Part shown: positions 12,715 to 24,600 of the stretch, in pieces
How the letters are laid out: every line of letters starts with the position of its first letter
How positions within the stretch are numbered: the first letter of the stretch is position 1
DNA from: Ectocarpus siliculosus
Lineage: Eukaryota; Sar; Phaeophyceae; Ectocarpales; Ectocarpaceae
Direction of reading: 5' to 3'
Length of the DNA: 64,000 nucleotides
NCBI GenBank assembly: GCA_000310025.1
Contig: FN649735.1
Location: 4,116,556-4,180,555 of the forward strand
Notes under the pieces: model-generated
What the model saw: only the letters and a program-made list of their open reading frames with translations
The model's database searches: none
What the model was told of the DNA's origin: nothing
Translations under genes and position numbers: made by a program

Positions 12715-14344
12715 ACCGGATCCACGAGGAGGCCGGACGAAAATGTATGAATATACAGTACAGTGGATGAATTCGCACCTCAGCTGTGACTGGGGGTTGT
12801 TATATTACAGTATTGGGTTTTTGATCATGGCCGGGCCATGGTCGGGTCATGCATGTCCCATTGCGACGGAGCTAGTACCTTGTTTGACGTGGAAGTCAGT
12901 CATTACTCCTTCATGACTCGGTAATGATCGACTCAGTGAATGAGTTATGACTTCACTCGGTCATGACCGAGGCTCTGCTAGCACATTTGTCATGTGTACG
13001 GGTCCAGCGGTGACTGATTGATCACGACTTCAAATGGACTCGGAAGGCAAAGTTACGAGTGCGTCCAAGGTTCGGTGTGCTGAGGTACTCGTCGACGACG
13101 TCTTACGGTGCTAGTCGTGAGGTGACCCTATTACCCTTTCTTTTGGTTATCTCGCGGTGGGTAAATTGTTCATTCGGTCAATATGACTGATTTCTGAAAA
13201 TACTAAAAGATGGCCAGGTTCAAGTAAAGTCACTTCCAGGTAATTGAAAGCTCATGGCAGAGTCGTCTTTCGTGACAAGGCGTGCATGTGTATGATCTTC
13301 AACTACCTATGTCTTCAACACACAACGCCAGAATGCCACACATATTAGCCGTAAAAGTAAATCGTCCGTACGCTGGTTGCCGAAAGGGGGGCTTATTACT
13401 CATTGCCATGCGTTTCACTATTGTAGAAGTAATCGCAGACATCATGACGTCCACTGTCTGTTCCACTGGTCAAGGAAACAGTTTGGCCACGTCTCTGTAG
13501 GCAGTGAATTTCCAGACGATGAAGCGCTCGCGAAGAATTACTGTACCTGTCAAACCCCTTCTATTTCTAACTGGCGACATTTGTGCTAAACCGTGCAGTG
13601 GCACATGGCTGAACACTTCCCCGCCGTATTCTTGGCCGAAACGTCCAGCACGATTTCCTCGAAATGTGCTGTAATTCTCAGGGTAGCGTAGTCCCGATTC
13701 GACTCACAAAAAACTGCACCTCCTGCTGAACGTACACAGAAAGAGAGTTAGAACACGGGAGCATGCCCACATACACATCATATCTTGGACACCGTTCCAA
13801 TGTAGTGTAGGGCATGTATTCAGACTCATTCCCCTCTCATGGAGTTACTGCAGACACGAGATGCACGGCTACTATCCTGCAAGGCCCTTCCAAGATGCCC
13901 GTCGTTTATCCTCTACACAAACACAAAGTGCTTCCAGCGGGCGCCCACCCCCCCCTCCCTCCATTATAGTCGGAGGTCCGCACTTCTGACAAAGTCCTGA
14001 CGTGCCCGTCCTCGTTGGTGGATGGTGGTCTACGCAGACTCTACGTAGACATGAACTGTAGGGCTCGAACCCCAGTGATTGGCACCCCCCCAACTCACAC
14101 CCCATGTGAAGTGGCAATCACCGTTAATCATCGCTTGTCACCTGGAAGTTGCATTCTTCGTCAGTAGCTTCTCTGAAAAGATTACTTCATTGTGTACCAT
14201 GAAGTTCGTGGAACGAACCGGTTCATGATCCTCGACATCTTCGTCACGTAAGGACCCAGACCTCAAGGGTGAGGGAGTATTTCGCGCGTCAGGTAGGGTG
14301 CGCTTGAAAAACTTGAGGGACTTTCAATGATCTACATTATTTGA

Positions 14345-14512
14345 CATCACTATAGGGGTGTCCACGGACACCGGAAAGACGCCCGTAGACACCTCCAGGG
14401 AATGTCCGCGGGCAGGTCTGTGGACGTCCATGGATGGTGGTCCACGGAAGCTTCCACCCACATCCGTGGGCGGTCCACGGACACGTCGATGGACGTCCAC
14501 GGACGCCCCACG
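14345..14512. repeat. Cluster of degenerate GTCCACGGAC palindromes
   Basis: About ten imperfect copies of the dyad GTCCACGGAC or GTCCATGGAC occur in head-to-head and tandem arrangement. Similar in style to the TTCCATGGAA cluster at 19505-19855 and 34142-34340. Confidence 0.6.
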
Positions 14513-15132
14513 AAGAGATGGATTACTGCAATAATGCAGCAACTCGAAAAATCCGTATTCCGCGCCCAGCAAAACGTCGAAGGCCTGGGCCAGCATCATC
14601 ATGGCTGAGATCATCTTTCCTTTTGCACGAAAAAAACTCGCTCGTTCTCCAGGTTTCTCCACATATTTTCTGCTACTATTGTACATGCGATACTGCATCC
14701 ATGGGCACCATGCGCCATGGGTTGTTGTTGTCTTCACATTAAGAACCCGTTTAAATATTCCGACCTCTCCACCCAGTACCTTCTATATCAAACGAAAGAG
14801 CGCCTTCCACTGGTGGTGGTCTTCTGAGCTGATGGTCTAGAGAGGGGCTTACAACATTTCACCACAAGAACACGATTCTATGTCCAGACGGGAAAAAACG
14901 CAGATGATACGCCCTCTGACTCTCCCCCCTCCCGTTCCGACTTTTTTGTCGGGATGGTAAAGCTAGACCCCAGGTTCCCGCTCGCTTGCAAATGGGCAGA
15001 TAGCGTTATGGGGGGTTTCATCGAGGAGTATTTGGCTGTGTTCATGCGTACTAGATACAACGCGTAGATCAGCAAGCAATCTCGTCGGTAGGATTTCCTC
15101 GCCAGAAGAAGTAGCGCATACGCAATGGCGTG

Positions 15133-15385
15133 GGAAGGGGGGTTTACTCATAGTCGTACATGCCGTACATAGTCGTTAGGCCATTGATCTCGCATCCCTA
15201 CAAAGCCGGGACGGAGCAAGCCGGTTTCTCACCGGACCAGGCTCTCACATCAAGAAGCACGTGGGGGGGGGTGTACTCATAGTCGTGCATGCCGTAGTCG
15301 TTTGACCATTGACCTCGCATCCCTACAAAGCCGGGACGGAGCACGCCGGGTTCTCACCGGACCAGGCTCTCACATCACCAAGCGC
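15133..15385. repeat. Tandem duplication, two units of about 125 bp
   Basis: Units of about 15133-15262 and 15263-15385 share TACTCATAGTCGT, CGCATCCCTACAAAGCCGGG and CTCACCGGACCAGGCTCTCA in the same order, with a few substitutions and small indels. Confidence 0.8.
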
Positions 15386-15733
15386 GAAGCACCGTGAGGT
15401 ATTTGGCGAGTCGAATGAAGGGTGAGCTGCATCCTGCTAAGGGTGTTCGGCATCTTGTGCTTACTGCCTTGCGTACGGATGACAGCTACGTATGACTTAG
15501 TTTATTTTCTGGTGCTTTCACTTCCAGAGACAGTTGTAAGCACCGTGTAACTGCCTCGAGGAAGCTTGACCATTTTAACACAACGTGGTGCGATCATCCC
15601 CCGTTGCGCGGAGTGAGGTTTCTCGACCCCGCACAACATGATCTACTCGACCACCATTATGGTTACCGCCATAAAAAAAACGAGGTAAAAAAAAAACCGG
15701 TAACCTGGTTGCCGAGTTCACGAAGTGGATTAG

Positions 15734-15932
15734 CTTGTTTTACAACGTCGTTGCCAAGCGACGAAAACCCAATCCCGATGGCAAACACCGAGTGGGGGGC
15801 TTGTTTTACAACGTCGTTGCCAAGCGACGAAAACCCAAACCCCGATGGCAAACACCGGGGGGGCGGCTTGTTTTACAACGTCGTTGCCAAGCGACGAAAA
15901 CCCAACCCCGATGGCAAACACCGGGGGGGGAT
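15734..15932. repeat. Minisatellite, three copies of a 66-67 bp unit
   Basis: Three near-identical copies begin at 15734, 15800 and 15867 with CTTGTTTTACAACGTCGTTG and end in a G-rich run. Each unit contains the dyad CGTCGTTGCCAAGCGACG. Short ORFs on both strands through this block are by-products of the repeat. Confidence 0.9.
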
Positions 15933-17358
15933 ACGTGGGGGGGGGAATTCCCCCGTATTTCTGTTCACTGGGTGCCGGTCATGGACTGCTGTTCATTTTT
16001 GGACGGAACTTGAGTCATTCCTTTGTGCAGAAACGCTCTCGACAAGAGCCCGCGAGTGTGACCAACGGCGTGCACGCGCCAACACCTCAAACATGACGAC
16101 ATCGGTTCGACGAGACGCCGACCGCGTGACCGCTGGCGTCATGTTGTGCTGCTGCTGACGGACCACCATATGCCGGGTTGGCTCATGACGCGCGGTTTCT
16201 CAGTCCACCCTCCGTCGCGGCCCTCACAGGAACCGCTCCTGTAGTCGCCGCCCCCATCAACGATGCTGCCGCTCCGTCCGCGAGTGCCTGCGTCCCGATC
16301 GTCCTCCAGGCGCCACCGCCGGGGAAACCATGGCTGCCGATGGTCGCCCTCTCACCGCCGGTGCTGCTACCGATGCTGCCACTCCCGCCGAGCGCCTGCT
16401 CCCCGGCCGTCTCCCCCCCTGCCGCCGCTGCCGCTGCCGCCGCCGCCGGGGGGGGGGGGACCCCTGCTGCCGAGGGTCGCCGCTCTCGAGGGTGAGAAGA
16501 GCTTGAGTCGCTCCCTCGAGCAGAAACGTTCTTGACAAGAGCCCGAGGGCGTGACATCGAAGCATACGCACCGACACCCCAACCTTATGTATGAAAGGGG
16601 CGTTTAAAACCTTCCAAACATTTCTAACGCGTCCTCTACACTCTACCGGCATACCCTCAATACTCTCAATATATTGACCTTCGAATCGCTCGCCGATTTG
16701 TTTGGATGGTCCGCGAAGCACTTCAAATCTGCTCTCTAGAAAACCCATGTGGCGAAGGACAGTGAGCTGTTTCCTTGTGTGTGAGAAAACATTGATTTGG
16801 GTCGATAGCCGCTAGATAGTAGGTGGCCCCGCTATAGTGCAACAGCCCCCATTTGGATGGCGAAACCGACAAGGCCTCTTGTCCGCCACAAGAGGCAGAA
16901 CCTCCTCAAACTCGGGGAGGCGTCATGGTTTGCATTTCCCCACCAAACCATACTCGCGACATCGCGACGTTTGCTCTGTAGCTCTGTAGTTCGAGGTACG
17001 CATTTGGGATCGGGTTGGGCAAGGGGTGGGGAAGCCGAATGAAACACGGATCTGAGAAACTGAACCTAAAATCTCCGGAACTTTTCGACTACCGTACGTA
17101 GAAGGATGGGGGCGTGAAGTTCACGTTTATCTTTTACGTGAAGAACCGAGATGGTCATGGACTTACCGTCCCGGCCGACGAACACCCTCTCTCATCCCGC
17201 TAGAAGGGATTCTTCATGGCAATGGTTTGGTCCCCAGAGACTTTCTGGGAGGGTCGTAGCAGTGATCTATGACTACTTGAGCATATCCGTACAGTTGTTG
17301 GTGACGCATTCAAACTGACCTCGATATTCTCGCGCCATTAATCGAAACGCTCGACGTC

Positions 17359-17778
17359 ATGCATGCACCGTGGTTCTACCGCACGTGCCCAAACTTCATC
17401 CATCATACCAGGCGCACCGAACACGTCGCCGAGAAGGGCCTGTGGGATGTCCAGTCCCCCCACGCCAAATACCAGATCGTCACACCGGCGATCGTCGTGC
17501 GGGTCAACGTCGGGATTGGGCACCAGACTGGTGGCGGGCTCGACTGGAACGGCCGTGTTCTCCCTGGCCTTGATGTGTGGCAGATGGACGTCGGCGTCGT
17601 CGGCCTATCCCTCGAGAACAAAGGTTTGACCGGAAGTCTTGGAGAGACTGCCCGCCCTGTTTATGACAAGGATGGAAAAGCCGCGATGAAGGGAGATGAC
17701 GCGTTCCGCGGAACTGCCGACGACTACCGTGTGTCCGGTGCCCTGGGCGCGGACTTCGCCCTCCTTCACCACACGTGA
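17359..17778 (+). CDS. Hypothetical protein exon, weakly Root_cap/LEA-like C-terminus
   Basis: A 139-codon open frame with non-repetitive, balanced composition. The C-terminal half (GLSLENKGLTGSLGETARP, then FRGTADDYRVSGALG) resembles from memory the conserved end of extracellular Root_cap-type proteins, where a GxLGxTxRP turn is followed by a short Tyr/Ser motif. This is a weak, unchecked likeness. The frame is open for about 70 bases upstream of the ATG at 17359, so the ATG may be internal and an upstream exon may exist; no clean acceptor in frame was found. No signal peptide is visible in this piece. If not real, it is an unusually well-composed chance ORF. Confidence 0.4.
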   Translation: MHAPWFYRTCPNFIHHTRRTEHVAEKGLWDVQSPHAKYQIVTPAIVVRVNVGIGHQTGGGLDWNGRVLPGLDVWQMDVGVVGLSLENKGLTGSLGETARPVYDKDGKAAMKGDDAFRGTADDYRVSGALGADFALLHHT

Positions 17779-18192
17779 TGAGGCGATGCCATACTACGGT
17801 CAGACTCATGGCTTACAAGAAGAGAGCGTCGGCTTTGGCGCCGGACGTCACGGTTACAGAGGTGCGGGGGTCCGTCCTTACCCCCACATCGACTACGAAA
17901 GCAGAATCGTCTGCGCTCCGACCACGATACCATGCCTGCTGATGGCTAAGTCTGACATTACGTACGCTACATTTCAAGTTGATACTGTAAGTAGCCGTTG
18001 CCTCGTTTTGAGTAGAGGGCCCAGAGGGTCTTCGTATCAAGCGTCTTCTCCCAAGTGAAGGCTGGTTGTTGTTGTCAGAGTGCACTTTCATGGCTTGTTC
18101 CGACGGTAGAGAAGAACGATATTGCTTGTATGAATAGAGGTAGGGGTTTTCAGCTCAGGCGCAACTGCGCCCTCGAGCCTTGCAGCGGCCGC

Positions 18193-18477
18193 TCACGGCG
18201 AAGCGACGGAATTAAACCTACTCTCAAATTGACACGATAACTCAAGAGAGCGGCTGGTGAGGTCAAGGAGCGGTTTCTCACCCTCCGTGTCAGCGGGAGG
18301 ACGGCTTGCAACAGCATTGAGTCCCTTGCTTTCTTCGGCTTCGCCACTCCCTACCTGAAACAGTGTTCGCCGTAATGATAAGTGGTCTTGTGCACGCTGC
18401 ACCATCTGTTTTCCCGAACCTCCTCGCGACCCGGACGTCCCTCCAGCCGCGCTCTTCCCGTTGTTAGTCCTCGGCAT
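18193..18477 (-). CDS. Possible first exon of an unidentified minus-strand gene
   Basis: An ATG (18477-18475) opens a 94-codon frame beginning MPRTNNGKSAAGG, Gly/Ser-rich then charged. A good donor (CTGTTTCAG|GTAGGG) would end a coding exon at 18357, so only 18477-18357 may be coding. No domain recognised and no downstream exon found. Low support. Confidence 0.2.
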   Translation of the reverse strand: MPRTNNGKSAAGGTSGSRGGSGKQMVQRAQDHLSLRRTLFQVGSGEAEESKGLNAVASRPPADTEGEKPLLDLTSRSLELSCQFESRFNSVASP

Positions 18478-19183
18478 AGCAAATCCTCTCTCGTAGTGCC
18501 CAGGTAGGCCGCAATCGTGTCAAATCACATCTGCTCACACCCCGACTTCAACGCCACCGACATCGCCACTCCACGCCCGGCGGTTTTGCCCATCTTGTTG
18601 CGAGAGAGAAGGTGACGGAGAACGGATGGATCTTCTGCAGATCAAGGTCCGAATCCTTCCCGGTCATCAGTTAGTTTGACATATCTGTACTCCGTATCTA
18701 ACCCTTGGAACGATATCCTCGACTTACGTGTCCGTTATTGGCTCCCCCGTCTCGTGTAGCTGTTCACGCAGCTATGTTGCCTCGTTATGCTGTCGTCCGA
18801 GTATTGTCCAGAAGATACGCTGGTGGTCGCCATACAGCGTTTCTGTCGTCGGTGGCAGCTTTGTTGCGGGTCGGACGTAGTTGAACATAGTATCACACAT
18901 CGACATGTAAGAACGTTGATTTTCGTCGATGATTGTGCGATGTGATAGCGGAACGGGGTTCGGCGCACCACACGGAACGGAATGATTGAGTACGAATCCG
19001 GAGGCAAAAGGCTATTCATTTTTGTGGAAATCCTATGCGCGCGCGGGTGACTACTACACGGTAGGTTGGGTAGGGTCGAAATGGTTGTCACCGACCGATT
19101 ACACTACTGCGGAGAAGAACGGTTCAAATGTTGTTCCAGATGAATATAGTTTGGATCGGGGGTCAGTGTGCACGCAAAGGGTC

Positions 19184-19372
19184 GACAAGGTTCGTGCACG
19201 GGTAAAGGTAACCCGTGATCACGGGAAGCGACAGCATCAAATGTTGAACCAGTGCGGACAAATGATCAAGTGCTGGGTAGAGAGATCAACGGTTTTTAAT
19301 GTCAACACAGCATCAACACGAAACCCATCACCAACAACACCAGCACCAACAACACCAACAACAACAACGTTC
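19184..19372 (+). repeat. 5'-truncated LINE 3'-end fragment with CAA-rich tail
   Basis: Aligns by eye with the 3' terminus of the LINE at 37616-37795: GTGATCACGGGAA, CTGGGTAGAGAG, the CGGTTTTTAA/CGGCTTTTAA block and a terminal CAA-repeat. No coding sequence remains. Confidence 0.65.
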
Positions 19373-19504
19373 TGTGTTGGAGACGAAGTTTTGGGCCCCT
19401 GCAACACGTGGCGTAACTTGGGCGACATTTGTTTAGCCTGTTTTTCCCTCCAGGGACGGACGGAAAAGAACGGTCGCCCTTCGCGGGGGCATGCACATTT
19501 TCGT

Positions 19505-19855
19505 ACTTTTCTATGAAACGTTTCATGGAAGTCGATGGAATTCCATGGTAGTCCATGGAACGGTTCCATGGCAGTCCATGAAACATTGCATGGAAGTTCA
19601 TGAAACTTCCATGGAATTTCTTGAAAGTTCCATAAACACTTCCATGGGCTTCCATGGAATGAAATGGAAGGCCGAAGGAATTCCATGTAATTCCATGATA
19701 TTTTTTCACGAACGCTCGTGAAAAGTTCCGTGGGTGCCCATAACATTTTAGTCGTGAAACATTCCATGAAAATGTTTCACTTTTATTTTGTCGCGAAACA
19801 TTTCATGGAAAAGGTTCATGGACATTCATGACACGCATTCATGAACGCCGGTGAA
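19505..19855. repeat. Degenerate TTCCATGGAA palindrome cluster, left part
   Basis: Roughly twenty imperfect copies of TTCCATGGAA or TTTCATGGAA-type dyads are spread at 12-20 bp spacing. The same sequence class resumes at 34142-34340, directly beyond the nested LTR insertions, so the cluster was one block of about 550 bp before insertion. Confidence 0.7.
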
Positions 19856-19859
19856 CGAA

Positions 19860-20182
19860 TGTTATGGTATTTGGAGGTAGATATGTGATCGTGGTTGATC
19901 ATGGTTATTTGGCGCCGTTGGATATCAGGACGTGACGTCATGCTAGATCAGGGCTTTATGCCGAGACATGCGCCCTTCTGTTCAGTGTGTGCGTACAGAC
20001 GATCCCTGATGGTGTGTGGGTGGGATATTGTGAGGTGGCTTGGAAAGCGTTAATCAAGAGAAAGAGAACNNNNNNNNNNNNNNNNNNNNNNNNNNNNNNN
20101 NNNNNNNNNNNNNNNNNNNNNNNNNNNNNNNNNNNNNNNNNNNNNNNNNNNNNNNNNNNNNNNNCAAGAGAGTACCACACAG
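19860..20182 (+). mobile_element. Old solo LTR, left portion (split by the chromovirus)
   Basis: Starts TGTTATGGTATTTGG and follows the reverse complement of the 309-bp chromovirus LTR with scattered substitutions, so it is a plus-oriented copy of the same family. It contains the assembly gap. It stops at CCACACAG; the remaining 49 bp continue at 34093-34141. Outer target duplication CGAA is at 19856-19859 and 34142-34145. Confidence 0.85.
20070..20164. other. Assembly gap (95 N)
   Basis: Run of N inside the old LTR. Comparison with the intact LTR copies predicts that only about 36 bp are missing, so the gap length is probably overestimated. Confidence 0.95.
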
Positions 20183-20491
20183 TGTAATGGTATTTGACCC
20201 CTTCCTTCAGAATCAATCACCTTTGAGCTGTGTGGAACTCTCTTGTCCGACCACAGTAGCAGGTTGTTGTTGCTTTCCGTTGTTCTCTTTCTCTTGATTA
20301 ACGCTTTCCAAGCCAACTCACAATATCCCACGCACACACGATCATAGATCGCCTGTACGCACACACTGAACAGAAGGGCACATGTCTCGGCATAAAGCCC
20401 TGATCTAGCATGACGTCACGTCTTAGCATCCGACGGCGCCAAATAACCATGATCAACCACGATCACATGTCTACCTCCAAATACCATAACA
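20183..20491 (-). repeat. 3' LTR of the chromovirus
   Basis: 309 bp, identical by eye to 33784-34092. In element sense it starts TGTTATGG and ends CCATTACA, a TG...CA terminus pair with an inverted-repeat tip. The sequence on its internal side (20492-20512, read on the minus strand) has a short purine-rich stretch AGGGTGGG that may be the polypurine tract. Confidence 0.95.
20411..20418. promoter_or_regulatory. TGACGTCA (CRE/ATF-type) site in the LTR
   Basis: Perfect 8-bp palindrome recognised by bZIP factors in many eukaryotes. Also present at 34012-34019 (5' LTR) and 19933-19940 (old solo LTR), so it has survived in the diverged copy. A role in LTR transcription is inferred. Confidence 0.45.
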
Positions 20492-21677
20492 ATAGCCCAC
20501 CCTGAGTGGACGTAGATGCAGATACAGAAGCAAACCTCGGAGGGACTCTAGTCAATCAAGAGGATTGCGGGATGGATCGAAGATACGACAACTCAAAACC
20601 CTCACCCGCACCTCTCCGTTACCCAAACCAAAGAAGCGGAACCAAGTAAGAAGAAAACACAGAAGCCGGGGCGGCAAAGTCGGTGGATAAAATCGGTAAA
20701 AGGCACATGGGCGCGAAAAATAACCAAAACATCCGAACCGAAAAGACCATAACACGAAGTAACGAAATCGTGAAGAGAAAATCACAAACGATCTCGTACG
20801 GATGAACCGATCGAATACGCAATCAAGTAAGCCAGAACCTTACGGGAAGGGGGGCTACGATGCGATCGAGTGCTGAAATGTAAACATAAAGAATAAGAAA
20901 CGAAAACCGAGCCTGCAAAGGATCAAACGACATGGAAAACCGTTAGGGGTCGACCAAAATCGAGAAAAGCAGGAAAAGAGGGGGTTTCCGGGGAACGTAA
21001 ACAACGGCCAAAGAAAAGGACAGGAACCAACGCCAAAAACAACGTTCGCATGTCACGATACAACGTGCTTGCGATCGGGGTGGGGCGAGGAAAACAATCC
21101 TACGTGTACGTCAAGGCCAATTGTATGAAGAAAAATGCTAAAGAAAGTACCAAGATGGAACACGTTGGCCGTGGCATGCAATTGAAGCACTGACGGAACG
21201 TTGGACCACAAAATATGCAAAGCAAACCATAGGGTGGGGAGTTAAATGATGCACCAAATTTGGGTGTCACCGCAACTAATGACGAACCTAGGTCGCATTG
21301 AAAAATAGGTAAAGGGGAGCGAAAACTTTCGACAACCGACCGAGAAGTGACAAACGGGGCGCGAAAGTACGCAACACAAAAGCAAGAGCCAGTCTCAAAG
21401 AGATTGAGAGGGCGAGCGGAAAGCATAAAGGAGCAATAGCCAGTCTCGAAATATTCGAGAGGGCGAGCTAGAAACATGCAGAAGCAATAGCCAGTCTCGA
21501 AATATTCGAGAGGGCGAGCTAGAAACATGCAGAAGCAATAGCCAGTCTCGAAAATAGATCGAGAGGGCGAGCTGGAAACATACAGACAAACCTACATAAA
21601 CACAAACATGTAACACACAAACATATACACATACATATACATACACATAAAACAAGGAAAACAATGCCACAGTGCTA
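20492..21677 (-). other. 3' untranslated region of the chromovirus
   Basis: About 1.2 kb between the integrase-ORF stop and the 3' LTR with no plausible coding sequence. It holds the 51-bp hairpin repeats at 21387-21590 and A-rich (plus-strand) DNA. Confidence 0.6.
21387..21590. repeat. Four 51-bp tandem repeats, each with a hairpin
   Basis: Units begin at 21387, 21438, 21489 and 21540 with AGCCAGTCTC. Each carries an inverted repeat: TCTCAA/TTGAGA in unit 1, TCTCGAA/TTCGAGA in units 2 and 3, TCTCGA/TCGAGA in unit 4. The stem is kept while its sequence changes. Located in the 3' UTR of the chromovirus. Confidence 0.85.
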
Positions 21678-24600
21678 TCAGGCATCTATAGCCGTACCAC
21701 GCGACTCGTCTACATTGCGTAAGATACCTCGCATGAAGGGACTACTTCGGTGCAGCTGAAGGCACCAAGAACCACAAACAGCTCCCAAAGCTGTCGTGTA
21801 GCGCGAAGGGGCGAGGGTGATCTTGACAGGTCCAGGGTCATCCAGGAAGCGAACGACGAAGACGTTTGTAGTCGGAGTATGTCCGGAGATTTTCCCTAGC
21901 CACCATAGAGCGTCTTGAGCCTTGTACCAGAAGTGTGCGCCTACAGGCAGCACGGTGTTGCGAAAACGGCGGGCCCAAACATCGCGGGGAACATATTCGT
22001 ACCCGGGCGACGAGGACCGCTCGCCTTTGATGCGAGACAGTTCACGTTCCGCTGCGCCAATGCGCATGCGACGATACAGACGGTTAGTCTGCCGGTGTTG
22101 GTCGGGTGTACCAGCCCAATACAGAAGAATCTGTTTTCGGGAGTGTTGGAGGTCCATTTCTCGTTCCCACGAGGGCCGCAGAAGACCTTTCCAGTGGGTC
22201 TCGTACATGACTGCGATAACGCCGCCACGTCCTCGAACCGACTGGTGTCCCGTGATTTTCTCAACCTCGAGCCTGCGGACAGGCGCCGAAACATCGTCCG
22301 CGGTAACATGGTACGGCGGAGACTTCGTCGTGTAGTTGTTGAGAACATACTGCGTGAGGCCTGCAGGCAAGAACCGAGGCATGTCGTCACTATCGTGTGG
22401 GTTCGCAAACGGTTTGCAACGAGCGACAGAAACTCGGCGCTTGGCATCCACTCCGGGCATATCGGAGGGAAGATCCAAATACAGGAGCTTGTCAGCCACC
22501 GGACTGCCATCGGGAGCCTTGTTGCAAGGACCGACTGCGAGGATTTTAAAAGGACCTGTCCAATTCAAGGACAGCTTCTTTTTGAGTACCTGGGAGTCAG
22601 CGTCTGCGCGGGCCTTGGAAGTGAGTTTGGCACCTTGGCGGATGGTAGCCAAATGGTTGTAGACCCATACCCAACCACCGGTAGCGTAAACGGGTAGTTT
22701 ATGTAAGGCATCAGACAGTTTCGAGTTCCGTTTTTCCATACGGGAAACTGTGAGTGCGTGTTGTTCACGCAATAGCTCGTAGGAGCGCCGTTGCCGATCG
22801 GCGGCAAGGTTGCAATACTCGAGCTGATCGCGGGCAAGCGACTGGTGACCACGAGCGTAAATGTTGTCAAAAACGGTCAGTGGAAACCTGGGAAGGCGCG
22901 CCATATGCACCTCATTGGGCGCCAATCCTGTGGCAGCGCTAACGGAGTTGTTGTACGCGAATTCAACACGAGGGAGATGAATGTCCCAATCATCTTGTCG
23001 TTCGTTCACAACCATTGCCAGCATCTGGGCCATGGTGTGGTTCACGCGCTCCACTCCTCCGTTGCCGCTAGGGTGGTACGCGCTCGTCGTAAGTTTTCGG
23101 ACGCGTAGCAATTTTAGGATGGCAACCGACAGTTTGGAGCAAAACTGCAATCCATTGTCAGAAAGAATGCTGAGGGGGCATCCCCAAACAGGCATGTATT
23201 TATTGACAAGGACGTCAGCTGTACCTTCAGCTGTGAACTCGGCGTCAGTCACTGCGTACATATTGGCTCTCCGACTGAAACGGTCAGTGAATAGCAAAAT
23301 ATACGAGAAACCTCGCGGAGTTGTGGGAAGCGGACCAAAATAGTCGACGCAAATCGCGACCCCTGGTGCCGAAGGCAGAGGGATCGTGAGAATCGGCCAG
23401 CGAATAGTCTGGCGCGCAGTTTTGCGGGCCTGACATTTCAAACATCGCCGAATCCACCAACGAGTACTGATACTCATCCCAATCCACCAGTAAAACCTCT
23501 CAAGCAAGCTGAGCGTTCGAGTGGTACCAAGGTGGCAGAGGGCGTTGGCATGACAAGCTTGCATGACCCAAGGTCGCATTAACATGGGCACGTAAATACG
23601 AGTGGGTTCGTCATTCAACAGACGTGCAGCTCGTCCTCCGGGACGGTCAGAAGAGACCGGGGGCTTGGTATTCTTTCGTACCAAGAGGCAAAGGCCATCG
23701 TCAGTGACGAGGCGTCCTTTATCTGCAAGCTCTCGAATATCCTCCAACGAGGGTCTATGCCTGGAGTGATATGACACTCTGGCAAAGAAATCGACAGGTA
23801 GACTCTGAGGGCGTTTGAGGAGAATGTAGCGGATGGTGGCTTCACACACCGGCTCTTTCTGCTGTTCCCGCGCCCAATCGGCACGCGTGTAGCGTTCGAC
23901 GGACTCACGGAATTCTAACTCTGCAGGATTGAGGACCATGGAATCCACTGCGGGCGTTGCCTTACCAGCTGCAGCAGCCGGTTGTGACAAACCCAACAGA
24001 GGACCCGTAGGGGCGTCGGTAACCGTCTCCGGCGGCGCTATGGGCACCGTTGGGACAGGTTCGACAGCAGGCTCAGGCGTGGTGGCAGCTGGTGTCACTC
24101 GTGTTTGACGACGAGAAGCGCCTGCACGCGGAACGTGTGGGGGGATCGACAAATCAGGACCGAAACCGTAGTTTACATCGGGTTGAGGCTGACCCGCAGC
24201 AGCCGCGGTTCGGCGACGCGTACGAATAGAGATCAGTTCCGACGGATCAATACGATGCGGTTGCAACCGAGAGGTCGAAGGCGGCGGCAATGAGTCGGCG
24301 GCATCCAAACGATCAGAGTGGGAGCCGGCGTCGACAGTTGCGGTCGCAGGAGACACGACAGGGGGCAACCGAGAGTTATCGTCGGCGGTCTGTGTGCCGT
24401 GGACAGGGAGCGCAAATGCAGCTGTATCCGTGTGGGGTCGCGCAGACGGTCCGTAAACCGTGGCGGTGTCCCTATACAATGGTCTCATCGGAGACACAAC
24501 AGGAGAAGCTGAAGACCGGAGTTCCGGCACAGCGCCCTGTTTTTTCTGGGTTGCAGCGGAAATAACCTCAGGCACAGCAAATACGGAGTGGTCGGGGCAA

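Larger units (their letters stand above)
12715..17340. other. Gene-poor repeat-rich region
   Basis: No coding exon can be supported. The region contains short dyad-rich sequence at 12895-12980 (TCATGACTCGGT-like motifs), the repeats listed separately at 14345, 15133 and 15734, and a GC-rich Ala/Pro-coding low-complexity patch at 16260-16500 with poly-C and poly-G runs. Confidence 0.5.

Noticed and set aside
16178-16557. Ala/Pro-rich ORFs on both strands
   Set aside because: GC-rich low-complexity sequence opens several frames at once; nothing favours one as a gene.
21915-22697. Plus-strand 260-codon ORF
   Set aside because: It is antisense to the integrase/chromodomain region and has no recognisable domain. 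The same applies to the other plus-strand ORFs between 22 and 33 kb.
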